A DNA stretch of 64,000 nucleotides, taken from positions 1-64,000 of the forward strand of contig NZ_WBSN01000009.1 of NCBI RefSeq assembly GCF_009299475.1. Reading direction: 5' to 3'. Positions 35,533 to 44,777 of this stretch are shown here, one piece after another; position 1 is the first letter of the stretch, and every line of letters starts with the position of its first letter. Both the position numbers and the translations under genes were made by a program. The notes under the pieces were generated by a model. It was not told where the DNA came from, did no database searches, and worked only from the letters and a program-made list of their open reading frames with translations. The stretch comes from Bifidobacterium avesanii. GTDB taxonomy: Bacteria; Actinomycetota; Actinomycetes; Actinomycetales; Bifidobacteriaceae.

Positions 35533-35734
35533 GCGCGCAACTCCTTCTCTTGCAAAACTTCTCGACTGCACGAAAGTGTAGGCGAAACCCGGGAGCCGGC
35601 GGCCGTGGCGGCGGAACCGTCCCAAAATCTTCGTATCGGGGGATCGTTCCACGACCGTCGCGCCGGACCGCATCCGGCAAACCGCCGGCCGCGGGGGGCG
35701 AACGAGAGCCGGCCGTCTCGAAGGGCCGAATCGC

Positions 35735-35770
35735 GTGTGATCCGTGTGATCCATGTGATCCGCGTGATCG
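35735..35770. repeat. 9-bp tandem repeat, four units
   Basis: GTGTGATCC, GTGTGATCC, ATGTGATCC and GCGTGATCG follow one another without gaps. It lies about 200 bases upstream of dxs, at the edge of the dispersed two-hairpin repeat. Units this short can change number by slippage. Confidence 0.8.
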
Positions 35771-35895
35771 TGCCAACGTGCGCCGATGAAAGCGCAAATT
35801 GGAACGAATGACCGAAGAGCGGCTCTTCGCGAGGCCGATTTCGAGGCCGATCGTTCCAATCCGTGCCGCAGGGGCCGCAGATTGGAACGAATGGG
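35767..35895. repeat. Dispersed two-hairpin repeat, copy B
   Basis: Read on the minus strand it matches copy A at 5531-5678: CATTCGTTCCAATCTGCGG, then CGGATTGGAACGATCGG, then ATTCGTTCCAATTTGCGC, then GCGCACGTTGGCACGATC. Where copy A has GGTCC, this copy mostly has GTTCC, so both arms of each hairpin have changed together and the pairing is kept. That is the mark of selection for, or spread as, a folded element. Confidence 0.65.
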
Positions 35896-36256
35896 CAATA
35901 TGGACGGACGATGCGATGATGCGATGATGCGGGCTGTCGCATAGGTGCGGGCGGAAGGGCGGGCGGCTCGGACGGGCAATTGGACGCGGGCCGGGAAACG
36001 GACGGATGGGCGGCGCAGTGGCAGGACGGGTGGACGGTGCGCCGGCCGGAGGGGTGGACGGCATGGGATGGACGGACAGACGGACGACCGGAATGCCGCC
36101 CGCTGTTCCGGGCGGGTGGGAACATGGTGGGGAAGGGCGCGATGGCGTGCGGCGGCCCATGCGGCGGCGCGGAGCCGGGCGGGGCCACGCGCGTCGGACG
36201 GCCATAACGGTCATATAGGTCATACAGGCGAAAGCCATACAAGCGAAGGAGCGAAT

Positions 36257-37249
36257 ATGCAGGCGGTGTACGCGGCTGGCGTGAATCACGACGATCCCCT
36301 GGGCGTGCTGGAGGTGGGCGAGCGGCCCGAACCCCAGGCGCGCCCGTACTGGTCCACGGTGACGGTGAAGGCCGCCACGCTCAACCACCACGACCTGTGG
36401 AGCCTCATGGGCGTGGGGCTCGCCGCCGAGCAGACCCCGATGATCCTCGGCACCGACGCGGCCGGCACGCTCGACGAGGACATCCCCGGCAGGCATGGGC
36501 TCAAGGCCGGCAGCGAGGTGGTGCTCTACACGTTCGTGGGCACCGACGGGGCCGGCGTGGCGCCGGGGGAGCGGCGGTCCATCCTCTCCGAGAAGTACCC
36601 GGGCACGCTGGCGGAGAGGACCTCCGTGCCGAGCGCCAACGTGTTCGCCAAGCCCGGGAACCTCGACTTCGGCGAGGCGGCGGCCCTCGGCACCAGCTGG
36701 CTGACGGCCTATTCGCTGGTCTTCCGCGCGGCGAACGTGCTGCCCGGCGACTCGATCCTCATCCAGGGCGCGGGCGGCGGCGTGTCCACCGCGGCCGTCC
36801 AGCTCGCGCACGCGGCCGGGCTTGAGGTGTTCGTCACCTCCCGTTCCGAGGCCAAGCGCGCCAAGGCGCTGCGGCTCGGCGCGGACGCGGCTTTCGAGCC
36901 CGGCGCCCGCCTGCCGCGCAAGGTCGACGCGGTGGTCGACTCCGTGGGCGCGGCCACGTGGGGCCATTCCGTGCGCTCGGTGCGCCCCGGCGGCGTGATC
37001 GCCACGTGCGGCGCCACCACCGGCGACCAGCCCGGCGCCGAGCTCACCCGCGTGTTCTTCCAGGACATCCGCGTGCAGGGCGTCACCATGGGCGGCCGCG
37101 AGGACTTCGCCCGCCTGCTGCGCTTCGTGGAGCACAACGACATCCATCCGGCGATCGACTCGCGCCTCAGCGGGCTTGCGCAGGCGCCGGCCGGATTCGC
37201 GAAGCTCGACGCCGGCGACGTGTTCGGCAAGGTGGTCGTCGAGCTGTAG
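36257..37249 (+). CDS. MDR-family zinc-type alcohol dehydrogenase/quinone oxidoreductase
   Basis: A 330-residue medium-chain reductase. The catalytic N-terminal domain has [12 protein letters not shown] and [12 protein letters not shown]; the Rossmann domain starts with [25 protein letters not shown] (about 171-195), followed by [18 protein letters not shown], typical for NADP(H) binding. Classical catalytic zinc ligands are incomplete (no Cys at the usual first position), so it may be a zinc-independent quinone or enoyl reductase. AAGGAG sits upstream of the ATG. The long repeat-rich leader is its only upstream context, and purE follows in the same direction. Confidence 0.88.
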   Translation: MQAVYAAGVNHDDPLGVLEVGERPEPQARPYWSTVTVKAATLNHHDLWSLMGVGLAAEQTPMILGTDAAGTLDEDIPGRHGLKAGSEVVLYTFVGTDGAGVAPGERRSILSEKYPGTLAERTSVPSANVFAKPGNLDFGEAAALGTSWLTAYSLVFRAANVLPGDSILIQGAGGGVSTAAVQLAHAAGLEVFVTSRSEAKRAKALRLGADAAFEPGARLPRKVDAVVDSVGAATWGHSVRSVRPGGVIATCGATTGDQPGAELTRVFFQDIRVQGVTMGGREDFARLLRFVEHNDIHPAIDSRLSGLAQAPAGFAKLDAGDVFGKVVVEL

Positions 37250-37370
37250 GCCGTGGTTCCGCCGGGGCCGGCCGCCGCGGCCCCCGCCGTGGCCGCCCGC
37301 TCCGGCATCCCCGCGTTGTAGAGTGGTAGTTATTCTCATTAAGTTCTCGACTGAGCGGAGGATTGCTGCC

Positions 37371-37871
37371 ATGGCAGAGGAAACCAAGCCCGAAGTCGCC
37401 GTGATCATGGGATCGGCGAGCGACTGGGAGACAATGAAGCGCGCGTGCGACGTACTGGACCAGTTCGGCGTCGCCTACCACAAGCAGGTGATCTCCGCGC
37501 ACCGCACGCCGGAGCTCATGGGCGAGTTCGCCCACGCCGCGCGCGGCAACGGCTTCAAGGTCATCATCGCCGGCGCGGGCGGCGCGGCCCACCTGCCGGG
37601 CATGGTCGCCGCCCAGACCACCCTGCCCGTGATCGGCGTGCCGGTGCGCTCCCACGCGCTGTCCGGCTGGGACTCGCTGCTGTCCATCGTGCAGATGCCC
37701 GGCGGCATCCCGGTCGCCACCACGGCCGTGGGCAACTCCGGCGCCACCAACGCCGGCCTGCTCGCCGTGCAGATCCTCTCCATCAACGACGGTCGCCTCG
37801 CCAAGGCGCTGCAGGACTACCGCGACGGACTCAAGGAGAAGGTGGCTGAATCCAATGCCCAGCTTGTCTGA
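37371..37871 (+). CDS. purE: N5-carboxyaminoimidazole ribonucleotide mutase (PurE)
   Basis: A 166-residue class I PurE, which converts N5-CAIR to CAIR in purine synthesis. [11 protein letters not shown] (about 13-23), SAHRTPE (about 42-48) and the [14 protein letters not shown] loop (about 68-81) form the active site. CGGAGGA precedes the ATG. Its end overlaps purK by 17 bases, so the two are coupled, matching the joint reaction of the pair. Confidence 0.96.
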   Translation: MAEETKPEVAVIMGSASDWETMKRACDVLDQFGVAYHKQVISAHRTPELMGEFAHAARGNGFKVIIAGAGGAAHLPGMVAAQTTLPVIGVPVRSHALSGWDSLLSIVQMPGGIPVATTAVGNSGATNAGLLAVQILSINDGRLAKALQDYRDGLKEKVAESNAQLV

Positions 37872-39042
37872 GGAAACCAACGGCGCCGTCACCATGCTCC
37901 AGCCCGGCGCGACCATCGGCATCATCGGCGGCGGCCAGCTCGGCCGCATGATGGCCCTGTCCGCCAAGTACATGGGCTTCCGCATCGGCGTGCTCGACCC
38001 GACCCCCGACTGCCCGACCGCGCAGGTGGCCGATTTCCAGGTCGTCGGCGAATACGACGACAAGACCGCCATCCACGACCTCGCCGAGAAGGCCGACGTG
38101 CTCACCTACGAGTTCGAGAACGTGGACGCCGAGGCCATCGACGAGGTGCGCCACCTCGTGGCCGCCCCGCAGGGCACCGACCTGCTCAGGGTCACGCAGG
38201 ACCGCGTCAACGAGAAGACGTTCATCAACGAGCACGGCACCGAAACCGCGCCGTGGCGCGCCGTCAACAACTTCGACGAGCTGGACGCCGCCATCGACGA
38301 GCTGCACTACCCGTGCGTGCTCAAGACCCGCTCCGGCGGCTACGACGGCCACGGCCAGCACGTGCTCAGGAATGACGCCGACCTCGAGAAGATCCGCGCG
38401 CGCGGCGACCGCGGCGGCGGCTTCCCGCCCTCCATCCTCGAGGGCTTCGTCGACTTCGCGTTCGAGGCGTCCATCCTCGTCTCCGGCAACGGCAGGGACT
38501 TCGTGACCTTCCCGATCGTGCGCAACGACCACCGCAACAACATCCTGCACATGACGATCGCCCCCGCCGAGGTGAGTCCCGAGATCGAGCGCGAGGCCCA
38601 CGAGCTGGCCCTGCGCCTGGCCCGCGGCTTCGAGCTGGCCGGCACGCTCGCCATCGAGCTGTTCGTCACCAAGGACAACCGCGTGATCGTCAACGAGCTC
38701 GCCCCGCGCCCGCACAACTCCGGGCACTACACCATCGAGGCGTGCTCCATCGACCAGTTCGACGCGCACATCCGCGGCATCGCCGGATGGCCGCTGCCCC
38801 AGCCGAAGCTGCTGAGCCCGGCCGTCATGGTCAATGTGCTCGGCCAGCACGTGATGCCCACGCGCGCGCAGATCGCCACGCACCCCGAATGGAACGTGCA
38901 CGACTACGGCAAGGCGCAGGTGCGCCACGACCGCAAGATGGGCCACATCACCGTGCTCACGGACGACACGGCCGCCACCGTGGAGGCGCTCGAGGCCACC
39001 GGATGCTGGGACGACCTGAAGAAGTACAAAAAGCAGGACTGA
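37855..39042 (+). CDS. purK: N5-carboxyaminoimidazole ribonucleotide synthase (PurK)
   Basis: A 395-residue ATP-grasp enzyme that makes N5-CAIR from AIR, bicarbonate and ATP, feeding Pur[22 protein letters not shown] opens the N-terminal domain, [15 protein letters not shown] is the ATP-grasp glycine loop, and [17 protein letters not shown] holds metal/substrate residues. The start inside purE gives an N-terminal extension of about 15 residues; an internal ATG (residue 14, MLQPGATIG) is a possible alternative. The Fur-family gene follows after 10 bases. Confidence 0.95.
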   Translation: MPSLSEETNGAVTMLQPGATIGIIGGGQLGRMMALSAKYMGFRIGVLDPTPDCPTAQVADFQVVGEYDDKTAIHDLAEKADVLTYEFENVDAEAIDEVRHLVAAPQGTDLLRVTQDRVNEKTFINEHGTETAPWRAVNNFDELDAAIDELHYPCVLKTRSGGYDGHGQHVLRNDADLEKIRARGDRGGGFPPSILEGFVDFAFEASILVSGNGRDFVTFPIVRNDHRNNILHMTIAPAEVSPEIEREAHELALRLARGFELAGTLAIELFVTKDNRVIVNELAPRPHNSGHYTIEACSIDQFDAHIRGIAGWPLPQPKLLSPAVMVNVLGQHVMPTRAQIATHPEWNVHDYGKAQVRHDRKMGHITVLTDDTAATVEALEATGCWDDLKKYKKQD

Positions 39043-39052
39043 AGGCCCCGGC

Positions 39053-39454
39053 ATGGCGATTGAACGCATAGCAAGGCAGACCAAGCAGAAGGAGAGCATC
39101 CGCGAGGCGCTCAAGCACTGCGAGGAGTTCATCTCCGCGCAGGACCTGCACCGCAAGCTCGAGGACGACGGCCTGCACATCGGGCTCGCGACCGTGTACC
39201 GGCAGCTCAACGCGCTCGCCGACGCCGGTTCGGCCGACACGATCCGCTTGGGCGGTCAGCAGATGTTCCGCCTGTGCGGCGACGACGAGCACCACCACCA
39301 TCTGGTGTGCACGAACTGCGGGCGCACGGTGGAGATCGAGCCGCCGAGCGAGGCGTGGGTGCGCAAGACGGCCGCCAAGTACGGCTTCACCGTCTCCAGC
39401 CACACGGTGGAGGTGTTCGGCCTGTGCCCGGACTGCCAGAGGGCGCTGGGCTGA
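39053..39454 (+). CDS. Fur-family metal regulator (Zur-like)
   Basis: A 133-residue Fur-family repressor. The winged helix covers about residues 12-75 (SAQDLHRKLEDDGLHIGLATVYRQL). The dimer/metal domain has HHHH at 80-83, CTNC at 86-89 and CPDC at 125-128, the two CxxC pairs of the structural zinc site. It is most like Zur by the His cluster before CTNC, but Fur or PerR-type roles cannot be excluded. It sits 10 bases after purK in the same unit, and a Zur-like box lies about 530 bases downstream in front of a metal-binding lipoprotein gene. Confidence 0.88.
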   Translation: MAIERIARQTKQKESIREALKHCEEFISAQDLHRKLEDDGLHIGLATVYRQLNALADAGSADTIRLGGQQMFRLCGDDEHHHHLVCTNCGRTVEIEPPSEAWVRKTAAKYGFTVSSHTVEVFGLCPDCQRALG

Positions 39455-39573
39455 CCGGCTGGCGGAACCGCTCGTCTGACCGGCTGGCGGTTTGGCCGGT
39501 CGGGTTGAATCAGCCGATTGACCGGCCGCCCGTCCGGCCTGCCCGTCCCGTTGGTTTTGCTGTCTGATTGACG

Positions 39574-39615
39574 AACCGCCCGGTTCGCGAGGAATTCGCG
39601 GGCCGGGCGGTTTTT
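39574..39615 (+). terminator. Terminator of the purE-purK-fur unit
   Basis: AACCGCCCGG and CCGGGCGGTT form a 10-bp stem around a loop that itself contains a TTCGCG/CGCGGG-like partial stem, followed by TTTTTG. Confidence 0.88.
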
Positions 39616-39981
39616 GTTGCGTTGCGTGGCTCGGACGGTCGTTTTGCTTCGCCGGCTGCTTGGGAGGGCGGGCAAATTTCCCGGGGAATTTGGCGTCGGA
39701 TTGGCGGAGCGATGCCTTTCCTCGGCGGAATCCGTCCGATCCTTTGCCGGGAACCCCGTGGTCCGGGGGCAGGCAACAAATCACGGTGATTATGCTCCCG
39801 ATGGCCGCCGCTCCAAGGCGCGTCCGAACAATGGCGCCAAAGATTCGCCGACGGACTGCCGGACGGGCGATGCTCCGGCAACGGAATCGCGCATTTCGCC
39901 CGAAACGGCCCGATCTCCCGGAAAGCGAGCCTTTCTGTTGTCATCCTCCATCGTCATGAGCCGTCACCCTCGACACGCTAA

Positions 39982-39996
39982 TGATAATTAATTTCA
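39982..39996. promoter_or_regulatory. Zur/Fur-like box
   Basis: TGATAATTAATTTCA differs at two positions from the palindromic pattern TGATAATNATTATCA recognised by Fur-family regulators. It sits in the AT-rich promoter region about 87 bases before the metal-binding lipoprotein gene, as expected for metal-dependent repression by the nearby Fur-family protein. Confidence 0.55.
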
Positions 39997-40082
39997 ATAT
40001 CGTGCTATGGTAAACCAAGTCAGCGCGGTGGTTGGTGCTCGCGCCCGTCCGCCCGCAAGCGATATGGAGAAAGGAATCATTC

Positions 40083-41000
40083 ATGTTCAACGTCAAGCGC
40101 GTCATCGCGGTGGCCGTCGCCGCGGGAACTCTGTTCGCCCTCGCCGCGTGCGGGAGCGCCAACGCGGCCGGCTCGTCCGATGCGCAGGCAGGCGGGGCCG
40201 GCGCCACCAAGCCGATCGAAGTCGTCGCCAGCATCAACCAGTGGGGCTCCGTGGCCAAGGAGCTGGGCGGCGATCTGGTCGACGTCACCTCGATCATGAG
40301 CAACACCAACGTCGAAGCGCACGACTACGAGCCCACCAGCCAGGACGTCGCCAAATTCCACGGCGCCGACGTGGCCGTGGTGAACGGCGCCGACTACGAT
40401 TCATGGGCGTCCAAGGCCGCCGGGTCCACCAGGGCCGCGCTCGTGGACGTGGCTGAATCCGCCGGCGTGGGGGAGGGCGGCAACCCGCACGTGTGGTTCT
40501 CCGCCAAGGCGCGCGAGGCCGCGGCGGACGCGATCACCAAGGCGTACGTCGCCGCGCGCCCGGCCGATCAGGCCAAGTTCGAGGAACTCAACAAGGCGTG
40601 GAAGGACCGCGAGGCCGCACTGGAGTCCAAGATCAGGGACGCATCCGCCAAGCTCGCCGGCAAGCCGTACGCCGCCACCGAATCCGTGGCGTGGTACCTC
40701 GCCGACGACCTCGGCATGACGGACGCCACGCCGTCCGGCTACGCGCAGGCCTCCGCCAACGAGAGCGAGCCGAGCCCCGCGGACCTCAAGCAGTACACGG
40801 ACGCGCTCGCCGGCGGGTCGATCGGACTGCTCGTGTTCAACACGCAGGAGGCCGACGCCACGACCGACCAGATCACCGGCGCCGCCAAGGCCGCGAACGT
40901 GCCGATCGTGGAGGTCACCGAGCAGATGCCCGCCGAATACGCCAGCCTCACCGACTGGATGTCCGCGCTGGTCGACCGATTCGCTGAGGCGGCGCGCTGA
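40083..41000 (+). CDS. Metal ABC transporter substrate-binding lipoprotein (ZnuA/PsaA family)
   Basis: A 305-residue cluster A-I metal-binding protein. The lipobox is LAAC (Cys23). Expected metal ligands are His80 (VEAHDYEP), His136 (GNPHVWFS) and Glu200 in TESVAWYLADDLG, with an acidic residue near FNTQEAD as the fourth. Glu at the third position is the pattern of manganese/iron binders such as PsaA, where zinc binders usually have His. No His-rich loop. GAGAAAGGA precedes the ATG. No permease or ATPase gene is nearby, so it must work with a transporter encoded elsewhere. Confidence 0.88.
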   Translation: MFNVKRVIAVAVAAGTLFALAACGSANAAGSSDAQAGGAGATKPIEVVASINQWGSVAKELGGDLVDVTSIMSNTNVEAHDYEPTSQDVAKFHGADVAVVNGADYDSWASKAAGSTRAALVDVAESAGVGEGGNPHVWFSAKAREAAADAITKAYVAARPADQAKFEELNKAWKDREAALESKIRDASAKLAGKPYAATESVAWYLADDLGMTDATPSGYAQASANESEPSPADLKQYTDALAGGSIGLLVFNTQEADATTDQITGAAKAANVPIVEVTEQMPAEYASLTDWMSALVDRFAEAAR

Positions 41001-41254
41001 TCGAGGGAACCGCCGCCCGGGCGTTTTCCGACGGGCGTCACTATTCCGCCATTATGCCGAGCGAAGCCGCGTCCGCAGCCGGAGGATCATTCGGCTGCGC
41101 CCCGTCGGCCCTCGCTCGGGATGGCGGGGCGCGGAAGGCCGGGGAAAGGAGCGGCGAAAAGGATGGAATGGCGGGAGGCACGAAGCCGATCGCGAATGAC
41201 GGATGCTGCTGAGTGCTCAATATGTGATCGTTTAAGATACGCTTCTGATCGAAG

Positions 41255-41303
41255 TTGGTAAAGAATCGCGGGGGGGGTACACTCTAACTGCGTTAACGCA
41301 GTT
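41255..41303 (+). promoter_or_regulatory. Promoter with poly-G spacer and palindromic operator
   Basis: TTGGTA (41255-41260) and TACACT (41278-41283) are 17 bases apart. The spacer ends in a run of eight G (41270-41277). Directly after the -10 lies a perfect 18-base palindrome, AACTGCGTTAACGCAGTT (41286-41303), covering the expected transcription start. A run of G in the spacer could change length by slippage and switch the promoter. The rest of 41001-41328 has no gene. Confidence 0.6.
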
Positions 41304-41328
41304 CATCGATTACATACGGAGACCAACC

Positions 41329-41820
41329 ATGTCACAGCAGCGTGAATTCACTCCCGAGGAGATCGCGTATCTCGAGGGGCTGGCCGCCGTGGAGTCCGCG
41401 ACGCCGACGCGCATCAATTACGAGAAATGGTTCGCGCGCGATTGCCTCAGGCGCAACATGCGCGGCGAGGGGCCGACGAAGCTGTTCATCGAGGCGGGTC
41501 TGCCGCCGGCGCTGATCGGCCGCAAGCGCATCGAACGCTGCTTCGCCCGGTGGCGGAGCAACGCCGACCGCGTCCTCGCGTGGAAGGACGAGCAGGCCGC
41601 GGCGAAGGAACTCGCCAAGGCCGCCGCATGGGAGCCGCTGCAGGATCCGGACGAGGTGATGACGCTCATGAAGGCCCGCCGCGACGAAAGCGCGGATCCG
41701 CGCGACCTGCTCATCATCCGGCAGGTGCAGCAGATCGGCCAGCTTGAGCACGAGGTGGAGGAGCTCAAGGCGGAGCTGAAGCGCGCGCTGGCCAATGGCG
41801 AGCACGTGCCCTGCGCCTGA
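41329..41820 (+). CDS. HTH-domain protein with C-terminal coiled coil
   Basis: A 163-residue soluble protein. The segment NYEKWFARDCLRRNMRGEG followed by PTKLFIEAGLPPALIGRKRI (about residues 30-68) reads as a helix-turn-helix of the type found in small IS/recombination-like HTH proteins. The last 35 residues (QVQQIGQLEHEVEELKAELKRAL) form a short coiled coil. It is complete and has a clear upstream promoter and palindrome, so it may regulate itself. Function unknown: transcription regulator or stray transposase-type HTH subunit. The ribosome site is GGAGA upstream of the ATG. Confidence 0.75.
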   Translation: MSQQREFTPEEIAYLEGLAAVESATPTRINYEKWFARDCLRRNMRGEGPTKLFIEAGLPPALIGRKRIERCFARWRSNADRVLAWKDEQAAAKELAKAAAWEPLQDPDEVMTLMKARRDESADPRDLLIIRQVQQIGQLEHEVEELKAELKRALANGEHVPCA

Positions 41821-41922
41821 TCCGGGCTGGCTCGGCCCGGTCCGTTTCTGATCGGACGGACGCGCGCCGATCGTCGTGCGGAACGGTGGCCCGCCGCCCC
41901 GCGGGCCACTACACTGTGAGCT

Positions 41923-44724
41923 ATGAAACGTTCCGATTGGAATCAGGGGTGGGAATTTCGCACGATCGGCACGGCCACATCGACGTGGCGGCCGGTCATA
42001 CTGCCGCATGACGCCATGGTGCACGAGCGCCGCGATCCGCGCACGCCGAACGCCTACAACACCGGATACTATCCGGGCGGCAACTACGAATACCGGCGGC
42101 GGTTCACCGTGGCCGAAGGCGACGCCGAACGCGGCATGCTGCTGGAATGCGAGGGCGCGTACCCGGGCGCGTTGGTGACGGTCAACGGGAGGCCCGCCGC
42201 CGAACAGCATTACGGCTACGGCAATTTCTTCGTGGACCTCGCGCCGCTGGTGCACGCGGGGGAGAACGAGATCACCATCGCGGTGGACAACACGCGTCTG
42301 CCGAACAGCCGATGGTATTCCGGGGCGGGCCTGTACCGGCCGGTGTGGCTGTGGCGCGGCGCAGGGAACGCTGTGGCGGGCAATGGAACATGCATGATCC
42401 GACCGGACGACGTGCGCGTGAGGACCATCGCGGTCGAACGAGACGGGGACGGGAACGTCTCGGCGTCGATCGGCATCCGGGCGTCGGTGCTCGGGCGGGG
42501 AACGGGCGGCGACGCGGCCACGGAACCGAACCTCGGCGGACTGAGACTGCGGGCCACGATCATTCCGCATGATCCGTCCGCCTCAAGTCACCGTGCCCAC
42601 CGCGGCCGCCACGCCACCGTATCCGTCGCATCGGCATCCGCCCCCGCGCCGACGCCCATCGAGGCCGAGGGACCGGCCGGCCGCGAACTGCGCGTCACCG
42701 TGCCGTCCGCGCGGCTCTGGTCGCCGGACGAACCGAACCTGTACCTGTGCCGGCTGACCCTGCTGGACCCGGCGATCGGCGCCGCGTTGGACGAGCACGT
42801 GGAGCGCATCGGCATCCGCACCCTCACGTGCGACGCCCGGCGCGGGCTGCGGATCAACGGCGTGCGCGTGCCGCTCAACGGCGGCTGCGTGCACCACGAC
42901 AACGGCATCCTCGGCGCGGCCACATGGGATCAGGCGGAATTCCGCCGCGCGCGCATCCTCAAGGCCGCCGGATTCAACGCGATCCGGTCGGCCCACAACC
43001 CGCTGTCCAAGGCGTTTCTGGACGCGTGCGACGAGGTGGGCCTGCTCGTGATGGACGAGGCATTCGACATGTGGTGGATGCACAAGACCAGCCACGACTT
43101 CGCAGGGCGTTTCCGCGACGACTGGGACCGCGAGCTCTCCGCGATGGTGCGCAAGGACCGCAACCACCCATGCGTGGTCCTCTATTCGATCGGCAACGAG
43201 ATCGCGGACACCAAGTCGCCGCGCGCCGCCGTGATGGCCCGCCGCATGGTCCGGCGCATCCGGGAATTGGACGGCACGCGGCCCGTCATCGACTGCGTGA
43301 ACACCATCTCCCTCATGCTCGCCGCTCGCACCAACGCCGGACCGGACGAAGCCGACCCGCGCGTGGAGGGCGAGCCGGGACTCAACACCACGTTGGAGCA
43401 CGCCTCCGGCCCGGCGCTGCTCACGCTCATCGACCGGCTCATGCCCCTCGCCCTGCGCACCGGGATCATGGGACGGCAGACGCGCGGCGTGTTCCGCGAG
43501 GTGGACGTGGCCGGGCTCAACTACTGCAAGCAGGGGCCGGCGTACTTCCATCGGCGGGATCCGCACCGCGTGTTCTGCGCGAGCGAAACCTACCCGCAGG
43601 ACATCGCGTACAACTGGCCCGCCATCAAGCGCCTGCCATACCATATCGGCGACTTCGTATGGACCGGCTGGGACTACATAGGCGAGGCGTCCGTGAGCGC
43701 ATGGGCGTACGCGGGCGCGCGCGACGAACGCGGGTGGGCCGCGCAGTTCGGTGACCGGCTGGGGCTTTCCGGCATCCGCACCGCGCCCTACCGCCGCTAC
43801 CCGGCCCTGCTCGGCGCCAGCGGGCTGATCGACATCACCGGACACCCGACCGCGCAGGCCTACTACCGTATGGTCGTCACCGGGGCGCTGCGGCGTCCGG
43901 TCATCACCGTCCGGCCCATGACGCTGCTGCACGGGCGGCACCCGTCGCGCCGCACGCTGCCGTCGCGGCTGCTGGACGGCACGCTCAACCTGCTGCGTCT
44001 GAGCGGCTACGACCGGCGTCACGGCCTGAACAAGACCATGCGGTTCATCGAGCGCGGGCACGACGGCGTGCGCAGCTGGTCGTGGCCCGGGTTCGAGGAG
44101 CGGACCGCCGTGGTGCAGGTGTTCTCGGGCGGCAAGTCGGTGCGGTTGCTGCTCAACGGCCGCGTGGTGGGGGAGCAGCCCGTGTGGCGGTGCTGCGCGG
44201 AGTTCCTGCTGCCGTACGAGCCGGGCGAGCTCACCGCCGTGGCGCTGGACGCGGACGGTCGGGAGATCGCGCGCGATGCGATCCGCTCCGCAGGGCCGGA
44301 CGCGCGGCTCGCGGTCACGGGCGCGGAATGGCTGGAATCGCCGTACGCGGAGGGCCCGGCGGCCGGCGGCGACGCGGGCATGGGACGCCACCGCGGCGGG
44401 GCGATCGTGTACGTGGACCTTGCGCTGACCGACGGCGGGGGCGAGGTGCGGGTGGCCGACGACCGGCGCCTTACGGTGACGCTCACCGACCGGGCGCGGC
44501 GGGCCGGCGTGGAGCTGCTCGGTGCGGCCAGCGCGAACCCGATCACGGTGGACGAGCTCGCCTCCGCCGACGGCGTGGCGGCCTCGTGCACCACGTACTT
44601 CGGACGCGCGCAGGCGGTGCTGCGTGTGCCGGACGCAATGCCCGGGACGATGTCGGGCGCGCTGATCACGGTCACGGCCGAGGGGTTGCCGTCGGTCTCA
44701 TGGCCTCATTCCGATCCTCAGTGA
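41923..44724 (+). CDS. Beta-galactosidase-like glycoside hydrolase, GH2
   Basis: A 933-residue GH2 enzyme. The sugar-binding jelly roll (about 1-200) contains GYYPGGNYEYRRRF and NSRWYSGAGLYRPVWL. An Ig-like domain and TIM barrel follow, with acid/base Glu426 in YSIGNEIADT and nucleophile Glu555 in FCASETYPQD. GTRPVIDC and DFVWTGWDYIGE are further family marks. C-terminal beta domains complete the length. No signal peptide: cytosolic. GH2 specificities include beta-galactose, glucuronide and mannoside; the exact one is not readable. The first codons are preceded by no strong ribosome site, so the ATG at 41923 rests on alignment to the GH2 N-terminus (MKRSDWNQGWEF). Confidence 0.9.
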   Translation: MKRSDWNQGWEFRTIGTATSTWRPVILPHDAMVHERRDPRTPNAYNTGYYPGGNYEYRRRFTVAEGDAERGMLLECEGAYPGALVTVNGRPAAEQHYGYGNFFVDLAPLVHAGENEITIAVDNTRLPNSRWYSGAGLYRPVWLWRGAGNAVAGNGTCMIRPDDVRVRTIAVERDGDGNVSASIGIRASVLGRGTGGDAATEPNLGGLRLRATIIPHDPSASSHRAHRGRHATVSVASASAPAPTPIEAEGPAGRELRVTVPSARLWSPDEPNLYLCRLTLLDPAIGAALDEHVERIGIRTLTCDARRGLRINGVRVPLNGGCVHHDNGILGAATWDQAEFRRARILKAAGFNAIRSAHNPLSKAFLDACDEVGLLVMDEAFDMWWMHKTSHDFAGRFRDDWDRELSAMVRKDRNHPCVVLYSIGNEIADTKSPRAAVMARRMVRRIRELDGTRPVIDCVNTISLMLAARTNAGPDEADPRVEGEPGLNTTLEHASGPALLTLIDRLMPLALRTGIMGRQTRGVFREVDVAGLNYCKQGPAYFHRRDPHRVFCASETYPQDIAYNWPAIKRLPYHIGDFVWTGWDYIGEASVSAWAYAGARDERGWAAQFGDRLGLSGIRTAPYRRYPALLGASGLIDITGHPTAQAYYRMVVTGALRRPVITVRPMTLLHGRHPSRRTLPSRLLDGTLNLLRLSGYDRRHGLNKTMRFIERGHDGVRSWSWPGFEERTAVVQVFSGGKSVRLLLNGRVVGEQPVWRCCAEFLLPYEPGELTAVALDADGREIARDAIRSAGPDARLAVTGAEWLESPYAEGPAAGGDAGMGRHRGGAIVYVDLALTDGGGEVRVADDRRLTVTLTDRARRAGVELLGAASANPITVDELASADGVAASCTTYFGRAQAVLRVPDAMPGTMSGALITVTAEGLPSVSWPHSDPQ

Positions 44725-44777
44725 GCACACATCCCGCGCCGGCCGGACGCTTATGGGAATGCGGGGACGTATATGGC

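Larger units (their letters stand above)
35533..36256. other. 724-bp gene-free region with repeats
   Basis: No convincing gene. It contains four 9-base units (GTGTGATCC-type) at 35735-35770, the dispersed two-hairpin repeat copy B at 35767-35895, a GGACGG-rich purine-skewed tract at about 35940-36190, and an imperfect 9-base repeat (GGTCATATA-type) at about 36207-36240, just before the oxidoreductase start. The dxs promoter must lie in its left part. Confidence 0.6.
39455..40082. other. Gene-free region between the Fur-family gene and the metal-binding lipoprotein gene
   Basis: No gene is seen in about 630 bases. It holds two TGACCGGCTGGCGG copies near 39452 and 39477, the terminator at 39574-39615, an AAATTTCCCGGGGAATTT near-palindrome at about 39668-39685, a CGGCAACGGAA motif at 39876, and the Zur-like box near 39982. 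Base composition drops to AT-rich only in the last 100 bases, as expected for a promoter. Confidence 0.5.

Noticed and set aside
35735-35770. Possible CRISPR array from regular 9-base repeats.
   Set aside because: Units are too short, there are no spacers, and no cas genes are in the window.
41921-41938. GAAACGTTCC at the GH2 start as a LacI-type operator.
   Set aside because: It lies within the first codons, is an imperfect palindrome and matches the consensus poorly.
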